DNA from: Cribrihabitans marinus
GTDB taxonomy: Bacteria; Pseudomonadota; Alphaproteobacteria; Rhodobacterales; Rhodobacteraceae
Direction of reading: 5' to 3'
DNA length: 64,000 bases
Assembly: GCF_900109035.1 (NCBI RefSeq)
Contig: NZ_FNYD01000012.1
Span: 62,001-126,000, forward strand
This document shows, piece after piece, positions 23,825 to 33,625 of the stretch (position 1 is its first letter; each line of letters begins with the position of its first letter). A program made the position numbers and the translations under genes. A model generated the notes under the pieces. It did no database searches. It saw only the letters and a list, made by a program, of their open reading frames with translations, and was not told the origin of the DNA.

Positions 23825-26527
23825 TTAGTCAAACCCGTAAACGAACTCTCCGTCTGTAACGTCGATCACAACCTTGGCGATTTCCTGGCCTTCCATCATC
23901 CGGCGCAGGAACTCGGCCGAGATTTCCGGCAGCATGGTGTTGGTGACGATGGCGTCGATCATCCGGCCGCCGCTTTCCAGCTCCTGGCAGCGGTTGACGA
24001 TCTCCTCGACCACCGCGTCGGTGTAGTCGAACGGCACACCATGCGCCTCGGTCACCCGTTTCTGGATGCGGCCCAGCTGCAGCTTGGTGATCTCGGCGAT
24101 CATGTGCGGGCTCAGCGGGTAATAGGGAATCGTCACCAGCCTCCCCAACAGCGCCGGCGGGAACACCTTGAGCATCGGGTCGCGGATCGCCTTGGCGATG
24201 CCCTCGGGGTCGGGCATCAGATCCGGGTCGGCGCACATGTCCATGATCATTTCCGTCCCTACATTCGAGGTCAGCAGGATCAGCGTGTTCTTGAAGTCGA
24301 TCACCCGGCCCTCGCCATCCTCCATCACGCCCTTGTCGAAGACCTGGAAGAAGATCTCGTGCACATCCGGATGCGCCTTTTCCACCTCGTCCAGCAGCAC
24401 CACGGAATAGGGCTTGCGCCGCACCGCCTCGGTCAGCACGCCGCCTTCGCCATAGCCCACGTAGCCCGGCGGCGCGCCTTTCAGCGACGACACCGTATGC
24501 GCCTCCTGGTATTCGCTCATGTTGATGGTGATGACGTTCTGTTCGCCGCCATAGAGCACCTCGGCCAGCGCCAGCGCGGTCTCGGTCTTGCCGACACCGC
24601 TGGTGCCCGCCAGCAGGAAGACGCCAATCGGCTTGTTGGGATTGTCGAGCCCGGCGCGGGATGTCTGGATGCGCTTGGCGATCATCTTCATCGCGTGATC
24701 CTGGCCGATCACCCGCTGGCTCAGCCGGTCCTCCAGGTTCAGGATGGTCTCGATCTCGTCCTTGACCATGCGGCCCACCGGGATGCCGGTCCAGTCGCCC
24801 ACGACGCTGGCCACCGCCTGGTGATCGACGATGGGCAGGATCAGCGGGTTGTCGCCCTGCACCTCGACCAGCTCGGCGTTCTTGGCCTTCAACTCGTCCA
24901 GCAGCGCGGCGCGCTCCTCGTCGCTCAGCGGGCTGGCTTCGGCCTCCTCGCTGCCGGGTTCCGCCTCGACCGGCGTGCCGCCCTCGCGCAGCTTGGCGCG
25001 CAGCTCAAGGATCGACTCGACCACGGCCTTTTCCCGCTCCCAGCGTTCGGTCAGCCCCGCCAGCCGTTCCTCCTCGGCCTCTTTCGCCGCGCCCACCGCC
25101 TCGCGCCGGTCGCCCACCTCGTAACCGGCGGTCTCGTCGCGGCCGATGATCTCCAGCTCGGTGGTCAGCGCCTCGATCCGGCGGCGGCTGTCATCCACCT
25201 CGGCCGGCACCGCGTGCTGGCTGACCGCCACCCGCGCACAGGCCGTGTCCAGCAGGCTCACCGACTTGTCGGGCAATTGCCGCGCCGGAATATAGCGCGC
25301 CGAAAGCGTCACCGCCGCCTCTATCCCCTCGTCCAGCACCTGCACCCGGTGATGGCCCTCCAGCATCGAGGCGATGCCGCGCATCATCAGGATCGCCTTG
25401 GGAATGTCCGGCTCGTCCACCTGCACCACCTGAAAGCGCCGGGTCAGCGCCGGATCCTTCTCGATGTATTTCTTGTATTCCGCCCAGGTCGTCGCGCCGA
25501 TGGTCCTGAGCGTGCCGCGCGCCAGCGCCGGTTTCAGCAGGTTGGCGGCGTCGCCCGTGCCGGCGGCCCCCCCTGCCCCCACCAGCGTGTGGGTCTCATC
25601 CACGAACATCACGATGGGCGTGGGGCTGGCCTGCACCTCTTCGATCACCTGCTTCAACCGGTTCTCGAACTCGCCCTTCATGCTGGCCCCGGCCTGCAAC
25701 AGGCCCACATCCAGTATCAAGAGACGCACCTCCTTCAGCGCCGGGGGCACGTCGCCGCGCGCGATGCGCAGGGCGAACCCCTCGACCACCGCGGTCTTGC
25801 CAACGCCCGCCTCGCCGGTCAGGATCGGGTTGTTCTGGCGCCGCCGCATCAGCACGTCGACGATCTGGCGGATCTCTTCATCGCGGCCGACAATCGGGTC
25901 TATCTCGCCGTTTCGAGCCTGTTCCGTCAGATCGGTGCAGAACTGGTCCAGCGCCTCGCTGCCGCCCAGCTGCGCGGCGCGCGCGCCGCTGGCCTCGCCG
26001 GGCTCGGCCCCGCCGCCCACTTCCGAACCGTCCTGCGCGCCGCCCTTCTCCTCGGGCGAGCCCTCCGCCGCCTTGGCGAAATTGTCGGCCAGGTCGTCCG
26101 GGCCGATGCTGGCCAGTTCCGGCGACATCGACTTGAGGATATTGCGCAGGGCGGGCGTCTTGAGCATCCCGAGCAGCAGGTAGCCGGTGCGCACCTTGCT
26201 GTCGGAATAGAGCAGCGAGCCCCAGACCCAGCCGCGTTCCATCGCGTCCATCAGGTGATCGCTGAGGTCCGAGATCGACGACGCCCCGCGCGGCAGCCCA
26301 TCCAGGCTGCGGGTCAGTTCCGTGGCGATCTTGCCGGGGTCCAGTTCGTAATGGTCGATGATGCGGTGGATGTCGCTGTCCTGGGTGTTCAGGATCTGGT
26401 GCAGCCAGTGCTGGATCTCGACATAGGGGTTGCCGCGCATCTTGCAGAACACGGTCGCCCCCTCAATGGCCTGATAGCCTTGTTTGTTCAGCTTGCCGAA
26501 CAGTGCCACGCGGCTGATTTCCGTCAT
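23825..26527 (-). CDS. clpV: T6SS AAA+ ATPase ClpV (TssH)
   Basis: A 900-residue ClpB-type ATPase. The N-terminal domain (about 1-160) binds sheath peptides. The first AAA+ domain has Walker A GEAGVGKT at about 236 and Walker B-type IVMFVDETH (Thr where Ala is usual); a coiled middle region follows; the second AAA+ domain has Walker A GTSGVGKT at about 639, the pore loop GAPPGYVGYGEGG and Walker B VVLLDEVEKAH. ClpV disassembles contracted TssB/TssC sheaths so they can be reused, acting in the cytoplasm. Length and motif order fit ClpV rather than ClpB. GAGGGA precedes ATG 26527. Confidence 0.95.
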   Translation of the reverse strand: MTEISRVALFGKLNKQGYQAIEGATVFCKMRGNPYVEIQHWLHQILNTQDSDIHRIIDHYELDPGKIATELTRSLDGLPRGASSISDLSDHLMDAMERGWVWGSLLYSDSKVRTGYLLLGMLKTPALRNILKSMSPELASIGPDDLADNFAKAAEGSPEEKGGAQDGSEVGGGAEPGEASGARAAQLGGSEALDQFCTDLTEQARNGEIDPIVGRDEEIRQIVDVLMRRRQNNPILTGEAGVGKTAVVEGFALRIARGDVPPALKEVRLLILDVGLLQAGASMKGEFENRLKQVIEEVQASPTPIVMFVDETHTLVGAGGAAGTGDAANLLKPALARGTLRTIGATTWAEYKKYIEKDPALTRRFQVVQVDEPDIPKAILMMRGIASMLEGHHRVQVLDEGIEAAVTLSARYIPARQLPDKSVSLLDTACARVAVSQHAVPAEVDDSRRRIEALTTELEIIGRDETAGYEVGDRREAVGAAKEAEEERLAGLTERWEREKAVVESILELRAKLREGGTPVEAEPGSEEAEASPLSDEERAALLDELKAKNAELVEVQGDNPLILPIVDHQAVASVVGDWTGIPVGRMVKDEIETILNLEDRLSQRVIGQDHAMKMIAKRIQTSRAGLDNPNKPIGVFLLAGTSGVGKTETALALAEVLYGGEQNVITINMSEYQEAHTVSSLKGAPPGYVGYGEGGVLTEAVRRKPYSVVLLDEVEKAHPDVHEIFFQVFDKGVMEDGEGRVIDFKNTLILLTSNVGTEMIMDMCADPDLMPDPEGIAKAIRDPMLKVFPPALLGRLVTIPYYPLSPHMIAEITKLQLGRIQKRVTEAHGVPFDYTDAVVEEIVNRCQELESGGRMIDAIVTNTMLPEISAEFLRRMMEGQEIAKVVIDVTDGEFVYGFD

Positions 26528-26572
26528 CTTTCAATCCCTCTCTGTCTGTCCGCCAGTCTATGCTTTTTCTGG

Positions 26573-27604
26573 TTATACGTGTTGAAATTCCGGATAGAGG
26601 ATCAGGTCGTCGGCATCCGGCCGGCCCTCCTCGGGCGCGTCGCGGTCGCGCGACCAGCTGGTATGGCCCAGCCGCGTGGTCCCGCCCAGGCTGGAGCGCG
26701 GCACCTCGTCGCCGGCCAGCACCAGGTTCACCTCCCAGTCCAGCGCGTCGCCCACATAGGTCCGCACGATGCTCTCCAGCCGCCGCTGGCTGTCGCCGCC
26801 GGGCAAGAGCCGCTCGTATTCCTCCAGGCCGAGCGGGCCCAGGCGGATGCGGAACTTGGCCGCGCGCGACCAGACCCGCGCGCCGATGCTGGTGGACCGG
26901 CCCAGCCCCGCCGGCGCGCCCAGCTCCCAGCGGTCGCCGGGCTCCAGCTCCAGCCAGCAGCCGACGAATTGCTGCACCGCCACCGGCACGTCGAAGAAGG
27001 CCGACAGGATCGACACCAGCCCCTCGACCGTCTTGGTGCCGCTGGCCAGATGGCCCGCGAAATGCCGCCGCGCCATGTCGGGCATGGCGTCGCGCTCCAG
27101 CATCGGCATGCCCTTGAAGCCGGCCAGCGCCGCCACCCATTGTTCGAACGGGTCGTCGCCCCGGTCAAAGCTGGGCGCCGGTCGCGACGCCGCCCAGGCA
27201 CGGTAGGACAGGCTCATCAGCCGGTGCGTCAGCATGTCGGCAAAGGCCACGAAGGTCGGGTCGCGGTGGTTGCGCAGCCGGTCGCGGGCAAACTCGGTCA
27301 GGTGCAGCGGCAGCGGCCCCTGCGGCCCGAAAAAGCCGAACCACAGGTTGCTCAGCCGCCCCGGGCTATTGCCGGCGCCGGGGATGAACTTGGTCAGGGT
27401 GTTGGGCGGAAAGGCCAGGCTGACCTCCTGGCCCATGCGCACCCGGTCCTCGCGCGGGCGCCGGCTCTCGCCCAAGCGGGGGGCATCGTGATGATGCGCC
27501 TCGATCACGCGCAGCGCCTGGAACACATGGTGTTCCTCGGGCCGGGCCGCCAGCGCGGCCAGCAGGCTCAGATGATCCGGCCGAGGCCGGCCGCCGGTCT
27601 CCAT
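26573..27604 (-). CDS. tssG: T6SS baseplate protein TssG
   Basis: A 343-residue protein with TssG/VasB features: the N-terminal HHVFQALRVIEAHH, the conserved GFFGPQGPLPLHLTE segment, and the middle FAGHLASGTKTVEGL region. TssG pairs with TssF to form the baseplate wedge core. Its start lies inside the 3' end of tssF (37-bp overlap), consistent with co-translation. Confidence 0.93.
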   Translation of the reverse strand: METGGRPRPDHLSLLAALAARPEEHHVFQALRVIEAHHHDAPRLGESRRPREDRVRMGQEVSLAFPPNTLTKFIPGAGNSPGRLSNLWFGFFGPQGPLPLHLTEFARDRLRNHRDPTFVAFADMLTHRLMSLSYRAWAASRPAPSFDRGDDPFEQWVAALAGFKGMPMLERDAMPDMARRHFAGHLASGTKTVEGLVSILSAFFDVPVAVQQFVGCWLELEPGDRWELGAPAGLGRSTSIGARVWSRAAKFRIRLGPLGLEEYERLLPGGDSQRRLESIVRTYVGDALDWEVNLVLAGDEVPRSSLGGTTRLGHTSWSRDRDAPEEGRPDADDLILYPEFQHV

Positions 27605-29445
27605 CGGGCGATCTCTCCGCGTCTTTCGGTGGTCAGAACCGTCTCGGTAAAACTGTTGATCGTGGTGTATTTGCGAAAGAACCGCTCCAGCACCGCGCCC
27701 AGAACATAGACGCTGGTGCCCTCATAGAAGCTCTCGTCGAAGCCCAGGGTGATCTCCAGCCCGCGCACGGCGGTGCTCAGCACCTCGTCGCTCATGCGCC
27801 GCACGATGGGCCGCGAGCGGACCGAGACGATGCCCTCGAGCTGCTTTTCCGTCACCCGGTCGCCCAGCGGCGCATAGATCCCCAAAAGCTCGCGCAGCGC
27901 GCCGGCGCCAGTGCTGGCATCGCCCTCGGCGATCGACAGGTAGTTCAGGCTGAGATGGCTGATCAGCTTCCAGGCGCTGTCGCCCTGGGCCAGGTTGGCA
28001 TGCGGCCGGGTCGGCGTCACCGCCAGGCGTACGCGCTTGACCGGGCCGCCCTCGGGCAGGCGGAACAGGTTGTCGCCCCCCGTGGCCAGCAGCATCGGCA
28101 GGTCGCGGTTGGAACACATCGCCACCACCGCCAGCTGCTCCAGGTCGCCGGGATAGGGCGCCTGCGCGCGGTCCACCAGCGACAGGAACACTTCGGATCC
28201 CAGATACGAGGTGCGCACCCCGCGCAGCCGCTCCTTCTCGGTGCGGGTGCGCATCCGCCGGCCGATGGTGTAATAGGCCGGGTGGATGTCGCCCGCCGCG
28301 GTCAGGTCAGTGTCGGAATAGAACGGGCGGAACTCGATATCGCCCTCGACATCGCCGCGGATGCCGCGCACGCTCTCGATCGAGAACACCTCGTAATCCA
28401 GCCCGGCGGTGCGGCTGGGCACCAGGTGGTGCTCGGTGTCGCGGCGGGTCACATGCACCCGGTCGCAGCGGCGCCGGAACAGGTTGATCGCCGGCACCGC
28501 GCCCAGGGTGAAGGCCTGCGGCGCCACCGCCGGGCCGACATCCTTCATCCCGTCGTCCAGCAGGACATAGATGTCCACATCCTCGCCCTTGGCCTTCTTC
28601 AGCGCCGGCTGCAGGCCCTGCAGCTCGACGAACAGGAAGCGCTCGGGCATGGCGAAATATTCCTGCAACAGCCGGTAGCCGTCGAAGGACTGGCGCGGCG
28701 TCGGCAAGAGCGCCTCCTCGCGGTCGAAGCCGCGCGGCACGATGGCCCCCTGCGGCAGCCGCAATGTCCAGTCGTCGCGGCGGTCGGAACTGCGCCCGGT
28801 CAGCCCCTGGCACTGGGTCGCCAGCAGCTCGTGCAGCGCCCAGGACCGGCCGCTCTGGCTGTCCAGGTGCAGCACCAGCCGGTCCATGGTCAGATCCTTG
28901 ATCGGCTGCCCGTCGGTGCGCCGCAAACGCAGCCGGATGCCGGCCCGCGCCTTGGTCTCGCGCGCCACCCCGGCGGCCACCAGCTCGCCGCGCCCGTCGA
29001 TATACTCGGCCTGGGAAATCTCGATCGGCCACAGCGTCACGTCGGAAGCGGTGCGGAACTCGCAGGGGGTCTGCTCGCCCTCGCCCAGCCGCGAACGCAG
29101 GGTCGAGCCGCGCTTGACCACATAGCCGTCCTTGAGCGCGGCATTGCCGATATCGGGCTCGAACGCGGCCACCATCATCGACGGCGTCGGCGCAAGGTAA
29201 TGCGGATAGACGATTTCCAGCAGGTTCGAGGTGAAGACCGGGAACTGCATCTCCAGCTCCAGCTGCACCCGCGCCGCCAGAAAGGCGCTGCCTTCCAGCA
29301 ACCGCTCGACATAGGGGTCCAGCACTTCGATCCCCTCCATCCCCAGCCGGGCGGCGATCTTGGGATAGGCCTGGGCGAACTCGGCGCCCATCTCGCGCAG
29401 AAAGGCCAGCTCAGTCTCGTAATGTTTCAGAAGCCGCGTGTCCAT
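27568..29445 (-). CDS. tssF: T6SS baseplate protein TssF
   Basis: A 625-residue protein with the TssF/VasA N-terminus: LLKHYETELAFLREMGAEFA, IAARLG, then DPYVERLLEGSAFLAARVQ and VYPHYLAPTPSMM. TssF forms wedge complexes with TssG and TssE around the spike. The size is typical. It overlaps tssG and is separated from tssE by 92 bp holding a small hairpin. Confidence 0.95.
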   Translation of the reverse strand: MDTRLLKHYETELAFLREMGAEFAQAYPKIAARLGMEGIEVLDPYVERLLEGSAFLAARVQLELEMQFPVFTSNLLEIVYPHYLAPTPSMMVAAFEPDIGNAALKDGYVVKRGSTLRSRLGEGEQTPCEFRTASDVTLWPIEISQAEYIDGRGELVAAGVARETKARAGIRLRLRRTDGQPIKDLTMDRLVLHLDSQSGRSWALHELLATQCQGLTGRSSDRRDDWTLRLPQGAIVPRGFDREEALLPTPRQSFDGYRLLQEYFAMPERFLFVELQGLQPALKKAKGEDVDIYVLLDDGMKDVGPAVAPQAFTLGAVPAINLFRRRCDRVHVTRRDTEHHLVPSRTAGLDYEVFSIESVRGIRGDVEGDIEFRPFYSDTDLTAAGDIHPAYYTIGRRMRTRTEKERLRGVRTSYLGSEVFLSLVDRAQAPYPGDLEQLAVVAMCSNRDLPMLLATGGDNLFRLPEGGPVKRVRLAVTPTRPHANLAQGDSAWKLISHLSLNYLSIAEGDASTGAGALRELLGIYAPLGDRVTEKQLEGIVSVRSRPIVRRMSDEVLSTAVRGLEITLGFDESFYEGTSVYVLGAVLERFFRKYTTINSFTETVLTTERRGEIARWRPAAGLGRII

Positions 29446-29491
29446 CTCCGCCTCCCGTTACCCGGCCGCCCGGTGCGCCGGCGGCCTGACG

Positions 29492-29509
29492 CGCCGCCCA
29501 CGGGCGGCG
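29492..29509. other. Small hairpin between tssE and tssF
   Basis: An 8-bp perfect stem CGCCGCCC/GGGCGGCG (29492-29499 and 29502-29509) with a 2-nt loop in the gap between tssE and tssF. No T-run follows. It may act as an mRNA processing or attenuation element. Confidence 0.3.
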
Positions 29510-29537
29510 TCCTCCCGCGGGATGCGCCCTGCCCCGC

Positions 29538-30032
29538 TCATCGCCGCTCGATCTCCAGCTCGCCGGTGGTCACATCCACCTTCGAGCGCAGATACAGCTC
29601 CAGCGGCATCGGCTGCGCCCACATCACCGCGCGGATGTCGAACTCCACATGCATCTCGCCGGCGCGCTCCTGCGAGCGTAATTCGACCATTACCGACCCT
29701 TGCACGATGCGCGGCTCGAAGGTTTCGATCGCTTTCTGGATCGACCGCTTGATGATTTTGGCCCGCGCCATGGTCGAGAACGCGCCCGAGGTCTCGCGGA
29801 TGCCGTAGTTCAGAACCGACCGTGCCGCCTGCGGATAGATCTCGGGGTCGATCAGGTCGGTCTGGTCGGTGGTGTTCAGCAGCATCGACAGGTCGCGCTG
29901 GATGATCTCGCGCAGGCGGCTCACGTCGATCACGCGCGCGTCCCGGCCTTCCTTGCGCTGGCCGGGCTCGTCATCGGTCAACCGGTCGAGCAGGGAGGGT
30001 TGCAGCCGTTCCGAGAGCGTCTTCTCAACCAT
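29538..30032 (-). CDS. tssE: T6SS baseplate protein TssE (gp25-like)
   Basis: A 164-residue protein of the gp25 lysozyme-like family: LQPSLLDRLTDDEP near the start, the LREIIQRDLSMLLNT helix, the YPQAARSVLNYGI segment (equivalent to the gp25 EPR-type region) and a C-terminal beta portion. TssE joins the TssF/TssG wedge and nucleates sheath polymerisation. ATG 30032 leaves only an 8-bp overlap with tagJ and matches family N-termini; ATG 30056 would add eight residues. Confidence 0.9.
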   Translation of the reverse strand: MVEKTLSERLQPSLLDRLTDDEPGQRKEGRDARVIDVSRLREIIQRDLSMLLNTTDQTDLIDPEIYPQAARSVLNYGIRETSGAFSTMARAKIIKRSIQKAIETFEPRIVQGSVMVELRSQERAGEMHVEFDIRAVMWAQPMPLELYLRSKVDVTTGELEIERR

Positions 30033-30870
30033 CTCCCGCCGTTTCTCCCCCTGCATCCGCGGCGGCGGCGTCCCCGGCCTCGGGCACGTCCAGCACCAGT
30101 TCGCGGATATCCATCAGCGCGATGTCGGTGGCCTCGGTGGTCAGCAGGCGCTGGCCCAGCCCGACAAAGGTCTCGGCCCCGGCATCGGACCAGCTGGTCG
30201 CGCGGGCCAGCTTCTCGGCGTCGTCGCCGCGTTCGGTGGTGCCGGGATAGCGGGTCGGGATCAGCGCCGCCACCTCGCCGCCATTGGCCAGGGTCAGCAT
30301 CCCGGCGGTCCAGACCGCATCGCGCAGGTCGCCGGGTTCCTCGACGACCAGTTTCGAGATCTGCGAAAACGGCAGCCAGAAATAGCGGCCGTTCACGATC
30401 ACCTCCAGCACCGGGCCAAGCCGCATGTCGGCATCGGCGATCCAGTCGAACCTGGTGCCGTTGGCGCTGCCCGACACCGCGGGCGCCGCGTCGAAGGCCT
30501 GGCCGCGCAGGTCGGCGGCCTCGTCGGGGTGGCCGGTGGCCAGCAGCTTGCCGGCCTCGATCAGATGCGCCAGCCACTCGCCCGGCTCGCCGAATATCAG
30601 GGGCATCTTGTCGCCGGCAAACACCTTCTCGCGATAGACCTCGCAGATGATCGCCTCGCGATAGGTCTGCGCCATCATGGTGGCCAGCGGATCCAGCTCG
30701 GCGCTCAGCTTGAGCTGGGTGATCGCACGGTTCCAGTCGCCCAGCACGCACAAGAGCTGGAACAGGAAGATGCGCAGCTTGGGATCGGCCGGGTCGGCGC
30801 GGATCTTGTCCTGCAGGGTGCTCAGCGCCTGGGTCAGATCTCCGGACCTGAGATGTTCTTCCGGGGTCAT
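30025..30870 (-). CDS. tagJ: T6SS accessory protein TagJ (ImpE/SciE)
   Basis: A 281-residue protein with TPR-like N-terminal helices (HLRSGDLTQALSTLQDKIR, LRIFLFQLLCVLGDWNRA) and the C-terminal ImpE region (FDWIADADMRLGPVLEVIV, GRYFWLPFSQI). TagJ proteins bind TssB and help ClpV-dependent sheath recycling. It sits between hcp and tssE, as in other alphaproteobacterial T6SS loci. Confidence 0.92.
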   Translation of the reverse strand: MTPEEHLRSGDLTQALSTLQDKIRADPADPKLRIFLFQLLCVLGDWNRAITQLKLSAELDPLATMMAQTYREAIICEVYREKVFAGDKMPLIFGEPGEWLAHLIEAGKLLATGHPDEAADLRGQAFDAAPAVSGSANGTRFDWIADADMRLGPVLEVIVNGRYFWLPFSQISKLVVEEPGDLRDAVWTAGMLTLANGGEVAALIPTRYPGTTERGDDAEKLARATSWSDAGAETFVGLGQRLLTTEATDIALMDIRELVLDVPEAGDAAAADAGGETAGDG

Positions 30871-30961
30871 GGCATCCCTCGCGCATATGTTGCGGCCCTT
30901 GCGGACTCAGGAAAGGCCCCGGGCAGAGACATCTCTGCCGGGGCCCGCGGGGTCGGCCGGA

Positions 30962-31462
30962 TCAGCTGACGTCGCCGGTCTCGAGGTTCCACAGGAACTC
31001 GTTGCAGTCGCTCAGCTTGCCGGTCTCGAAATCGGCGATGCGGTATTTCACCGAAATGCCGCGATAGGCTATGGTCCAGTTCTCTTCCGGGATCTGCTCC
31101 TCGCCGCCGGACACCGAATAGCTGTCGATGATGGCGTGTCGCAGGGTGAAGATCAGATAGGGCTCCATGCCCTTCTTCTCGTCGTCGCCGGCCCGGCACA
31201 TCTGGATGATCAGCTCCTTGGTGGCCTTGCCGCTGGCGACATAGGTCATCAGCTTGGCGCTGGCCTTGCTCAGCTCGGTGGTGCAGGAGACCTTGCCGAA
31301 ATTGGCGTTGGCATAGCCGCGCTGGGTGGTGCCCAGGTCCGACATGTCCAGCGTGCGCTCGACATTCCATTCCAGGTTCTTGACCGCGATCCAGTCCTTG
31401 TGCTGCTTCTCCCGCGCTTCGCCGGGGATCTGGTCAATTTTGATAAATACGTTCTCTGTCAT
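30962..31462 (-). CDS. hcp: T6SS tube protein Hcp (TssD)
   Basis: A 166-residue Hcp: N-terminal VFIKIDQIPGEA, the central GKVSCTTELSKAS strand, and the AIIDSYSVSGG and ISVKYRIAD strands of the hexameric ring barrel. Hcp rings stack into the expelled inner tube. A strong GAGGAAGG site lies before ATG 31462, fitting its need for high expression; 101 bp separate it from tssC. Confidence 0.95.
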   Translation of the reverse strand: MTENVFIKIDQIPGEAREKQHKDWIAVKNLEWNVERTLDMSDLGTTQRGYANANFGKVSCTTELSKASAKLMTYVASGKATKELIIQMCRAGDDEKKGMEPYLIFTLRHAIIDSYSVSGGEEQIPEENWTIAYRGISVKYRIADFETGKLSDCNEFLWNLETGDVS

Positions 31463-31563
31463 TTTTCCATCCTTCCTCGTTCGGAGGCTAAATCAGTTGG
31501 TCTTGGCTTCTGTGCAATCTTGATACACTGCTCCGAATCACAATTCTGCGAACTGGATCACGT

Positions 31564-33060
31564 TTACCCGCTCTTTTCCGACGGCAGCTTGGACACCAGG
31601 CGAAGCGAGACCGACAATCCTTCCAGCTGATAGTGCGGGCGCAGGAAGAATTTCGACGTGTAGTAGCCGGGGTTGCCCTCGACATCCTCGACCACCACCT
31701 CGGCCGCGGCCAGCGGTTTGCGCGCCTTTTCGGATTCGGCCGAAATATCGGCGTTGAAATCCACGTAGTTGTTGATCCAGCTCTGCAGCCAGCTCTCCAT
31801 GTCCTGACGGCTCTTGAATGAGCCGACCTTGTCGCGGACCATGCATTTCAGGTAATGCGCGAACCGGCAGGTGGCGAAGAGATAGGGCAGCCGCGCGGCC
31901 AGGTTGGCGTTGGCGGTGGCGTCGGGATCGTCGTATTCCGCCGGCTTGTGCAGCGACTGCGCCCCGATGAAAGTGGCGGTGTCGGTGTTCTTGCGGTGAA
32001 TGAGCGGCATCATCCCGTTCTTGGCCAGCTCCGCCTCGCGGCGGTCCGAGATGGCGATCTCGGTGGGGCATTTCATGTCCACCCCGCCATCGTCGGTGGG
32101 GAAGGTATGCGCCGGCAGGTTCTCCAGTGTGCCGCCGGATTCCACGCCCCGGATGCGCGAGCACCAGCCGTATTCCTTGAAGCTGCGGTTGATGTTCACC
32201 GCCATGCCGTAGGCGGCGTTGACCCAGCCGTATTTCTCGCTGCCCGCGCCCTCGGTATCCTCCTCGAAGGCGAACTCCTCGACCGGCTCGGTCTTGGCGC
32301 CATAGGGCATCCGGCCCAGGAACCGCGGCATGGCCAGGCCCACATACTTGCTGTCCTCGCTTTCGCGCAGGCTGCGCCAGGCGGCGTATTCCGGGGTCTG
32401 GAAGATCTTGGTCAGGTCGCGCGGATTGGCCAGCTCGGCCCAGCTGTCCATCTGGAACAGCGACGGTTTCGCGCCGGTGATCAGCGGCGCATGGGCCGCG
32501 GCGGCCACCTTGGACATCTCGCCCAGCAGCTCGATGTCCTGGGGGCTGTGGTCGAAATGGTAATCGGCCACCAGCGTGCCATAGGGCTCGCCGCCGAACT
32601 GGCCGAATTCCTCTTCGTAGATCTTCTTGAAGATCGGCGACTGGTCCCAGGCGGTGCCCTTGAACTTGCGCAGGGTCTTGTGCATGTCCTTCTTCGAGAT
32701 GTTCATCACCCGGATCTTGAGCTGCTCGTCGGACTCGGTGTTGTTCACCAGATAATGCAGGCCCCGCCACGCGCTTTCCATCTGCTGGAAATCCTCGTGG
32801 TGCAGGATCAGGTTGACCTGCTCGGTCAGCTTCTTGTCGATCTCGGCCACGATCCCCTCGATCGAGCGCAGCGCGTCGTCCGAGATCAGCGCGGTGTTGG
32901 CCAGCGCCTGCTCGGCCAGGGTCTTGACCGCGGATTCAACCGCCGTCTTTGCCTGGTCGGACTTGGGGCGAAACTCCTTCTGCAGAAGGGCCTCGAATTC
33001 GGATGAGCCGAACGCCGTGGCGCCTTCGGCCTGTTCTGTCTTGGCTGCTTCCTCGGCCAT
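31564..33060 (-). CDS. tssC: T6SS sheath large subunit TssC
   Basis: A 498-residue TssC/VipB. Signatures: EVNLILHHEDFQQMESAWRG-type segment near residue 90-110, ISKKDMHKTLRKFK, DYHFDHSPQDIELL, the GLAMPRFLGRMPYG segment, and the C-terminal HYLKCMVRDKVGSF helix with the final beta strand. It interlocks with TssB to form the contractile sheath. ATG 33060 lies 3 bp after tssB with GAGGAA upstream. Confidence 0.96.
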   Translation of the reverse strand: MAEEAAKTEQAEGATAFGSSEFEALLQKEFRPKSDQAKTAVESAVKTLAEQALANTALISDDALRSIEGIVAEIDKKLTEQVNLILHHEDFQQMESAWRGLHYLVNNTESDEQLKIRVMNISKKDMHKTLRKFKGTAWDQSPIFKKIYEEEFGQFGGEPYGTLVADYHFDHSPQDIELLGEMSKVAAAAHAPLITGAKPSLFQMDSWAELANPRDLTKIFQTPEYAAWRSLRESEDSKYVGLAMPRFLGRMPYGAKTEPVEEFAFEEDTEGAGSEKYGWVNAAYGMAVNINRSFKEYGWCSRIRGVESGGTLENLPAHTFPTDDGGVDMKCPTEIAISDRREAELAKNGMMPLIHRKNTDTATFIGAQSLHKPAEYDDPDATANANLAARLPYLFATCRFAHYLKCMVRDKVGSFKSRQDMESWLQSWINNYVDFNADISAESEKARKPLAAAEVVVEDVEGNPGYYTSKFFLRPHYQLEGLSVSLRLVSKLPSEKSG

Positions 33061-33063
33061 CTC

Positions 33064-33582
33064 TTATTCCTCCTTCTCGGCCTCTTCGGCACCCGGCTTG
33101 GGCTGCGCGGCCAGCGTCTTCAGCAGCGACGGGTCCTGGATGATCTTGGAAATCAGATCCTCGGCCCCGGTCTTGCCGTCCATGTAGGTCATCAGGTTCG
33201 ACAGCTGGGTGCGCGCGTTCAGCAGTTCTGCCAGCGGCTCGACCTTGCTGGCGATGGCGGCGGGGCTGAAATCGTCCATGCTCTCGAAGGTGATGTCGAC
33301 GGCCATGTTGCCCTCGCCGGTCAGCGTGTTGGGCACGGTGAACGCCACCCGCGGCGCCAGCGCCTTCATCCGGTCGTCGAAATTGTCGACGTCGATCTCC
33401 AGGAACTTGCGGTCGGCCACCGCCGGCTGCTCGACCTCGGACTTGCCGGCCAGGTCGCTGACCACCCCCATCACGAAGGGCAGCTGCACCTTCTTCTCGG
33501 CGCCGTAGAGTTCCACGTCATATTCGATCTGGACCCGCGGGGCCCGGTTTCGGGCAATGAATTTCTGTGAACTGGTTGCCAT
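33064..33582 (-). CDS. tssB: T6SS sheath small subunit TssB
   Basis: A 172-residue TssB/VipA with SSQKFIARNRAPRVQIEYDV, LPFVMGVVSDLAGKS, FLEIDVDNFDDRMKA and the TQLSNLMTYMDGKTGAEDLI helix region. It pairs with TssC, 3 bp downstream. About 80% of residues match the N-terminal domain of the giant fusion at 17080-21201, so the two are recent paralogues. GGAGACAGACAG precedes ATG 33582. Confidence 0.96.
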   Translation of the reverse strand: MATSSQKFIARNRAPRVQIEYDVELYGAEKKVQLPFVMGVVSDLAGKSEVEQPAVADRKFLEIDVDNFDDRMKALAPRVAFTVPNTLTGEGNMAVDITFESMDDFSPAAIASKVEPLAELLNARTQLSNLMTYMDGKTGAEDLISKIIQDPSLLKTLAAQPKPGAEEAEKEE

Positions 33583-33625
33583 CTGTCTGTCTCCTCAAGT
33601 CCAAATGTCCGGCGCGGCGCGCCGG

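Noticed and set aside
21167-27709. 2180-residue plus-strand open frame
   Set aside because: Covers five well-supported leftward genes; no motif of its own.
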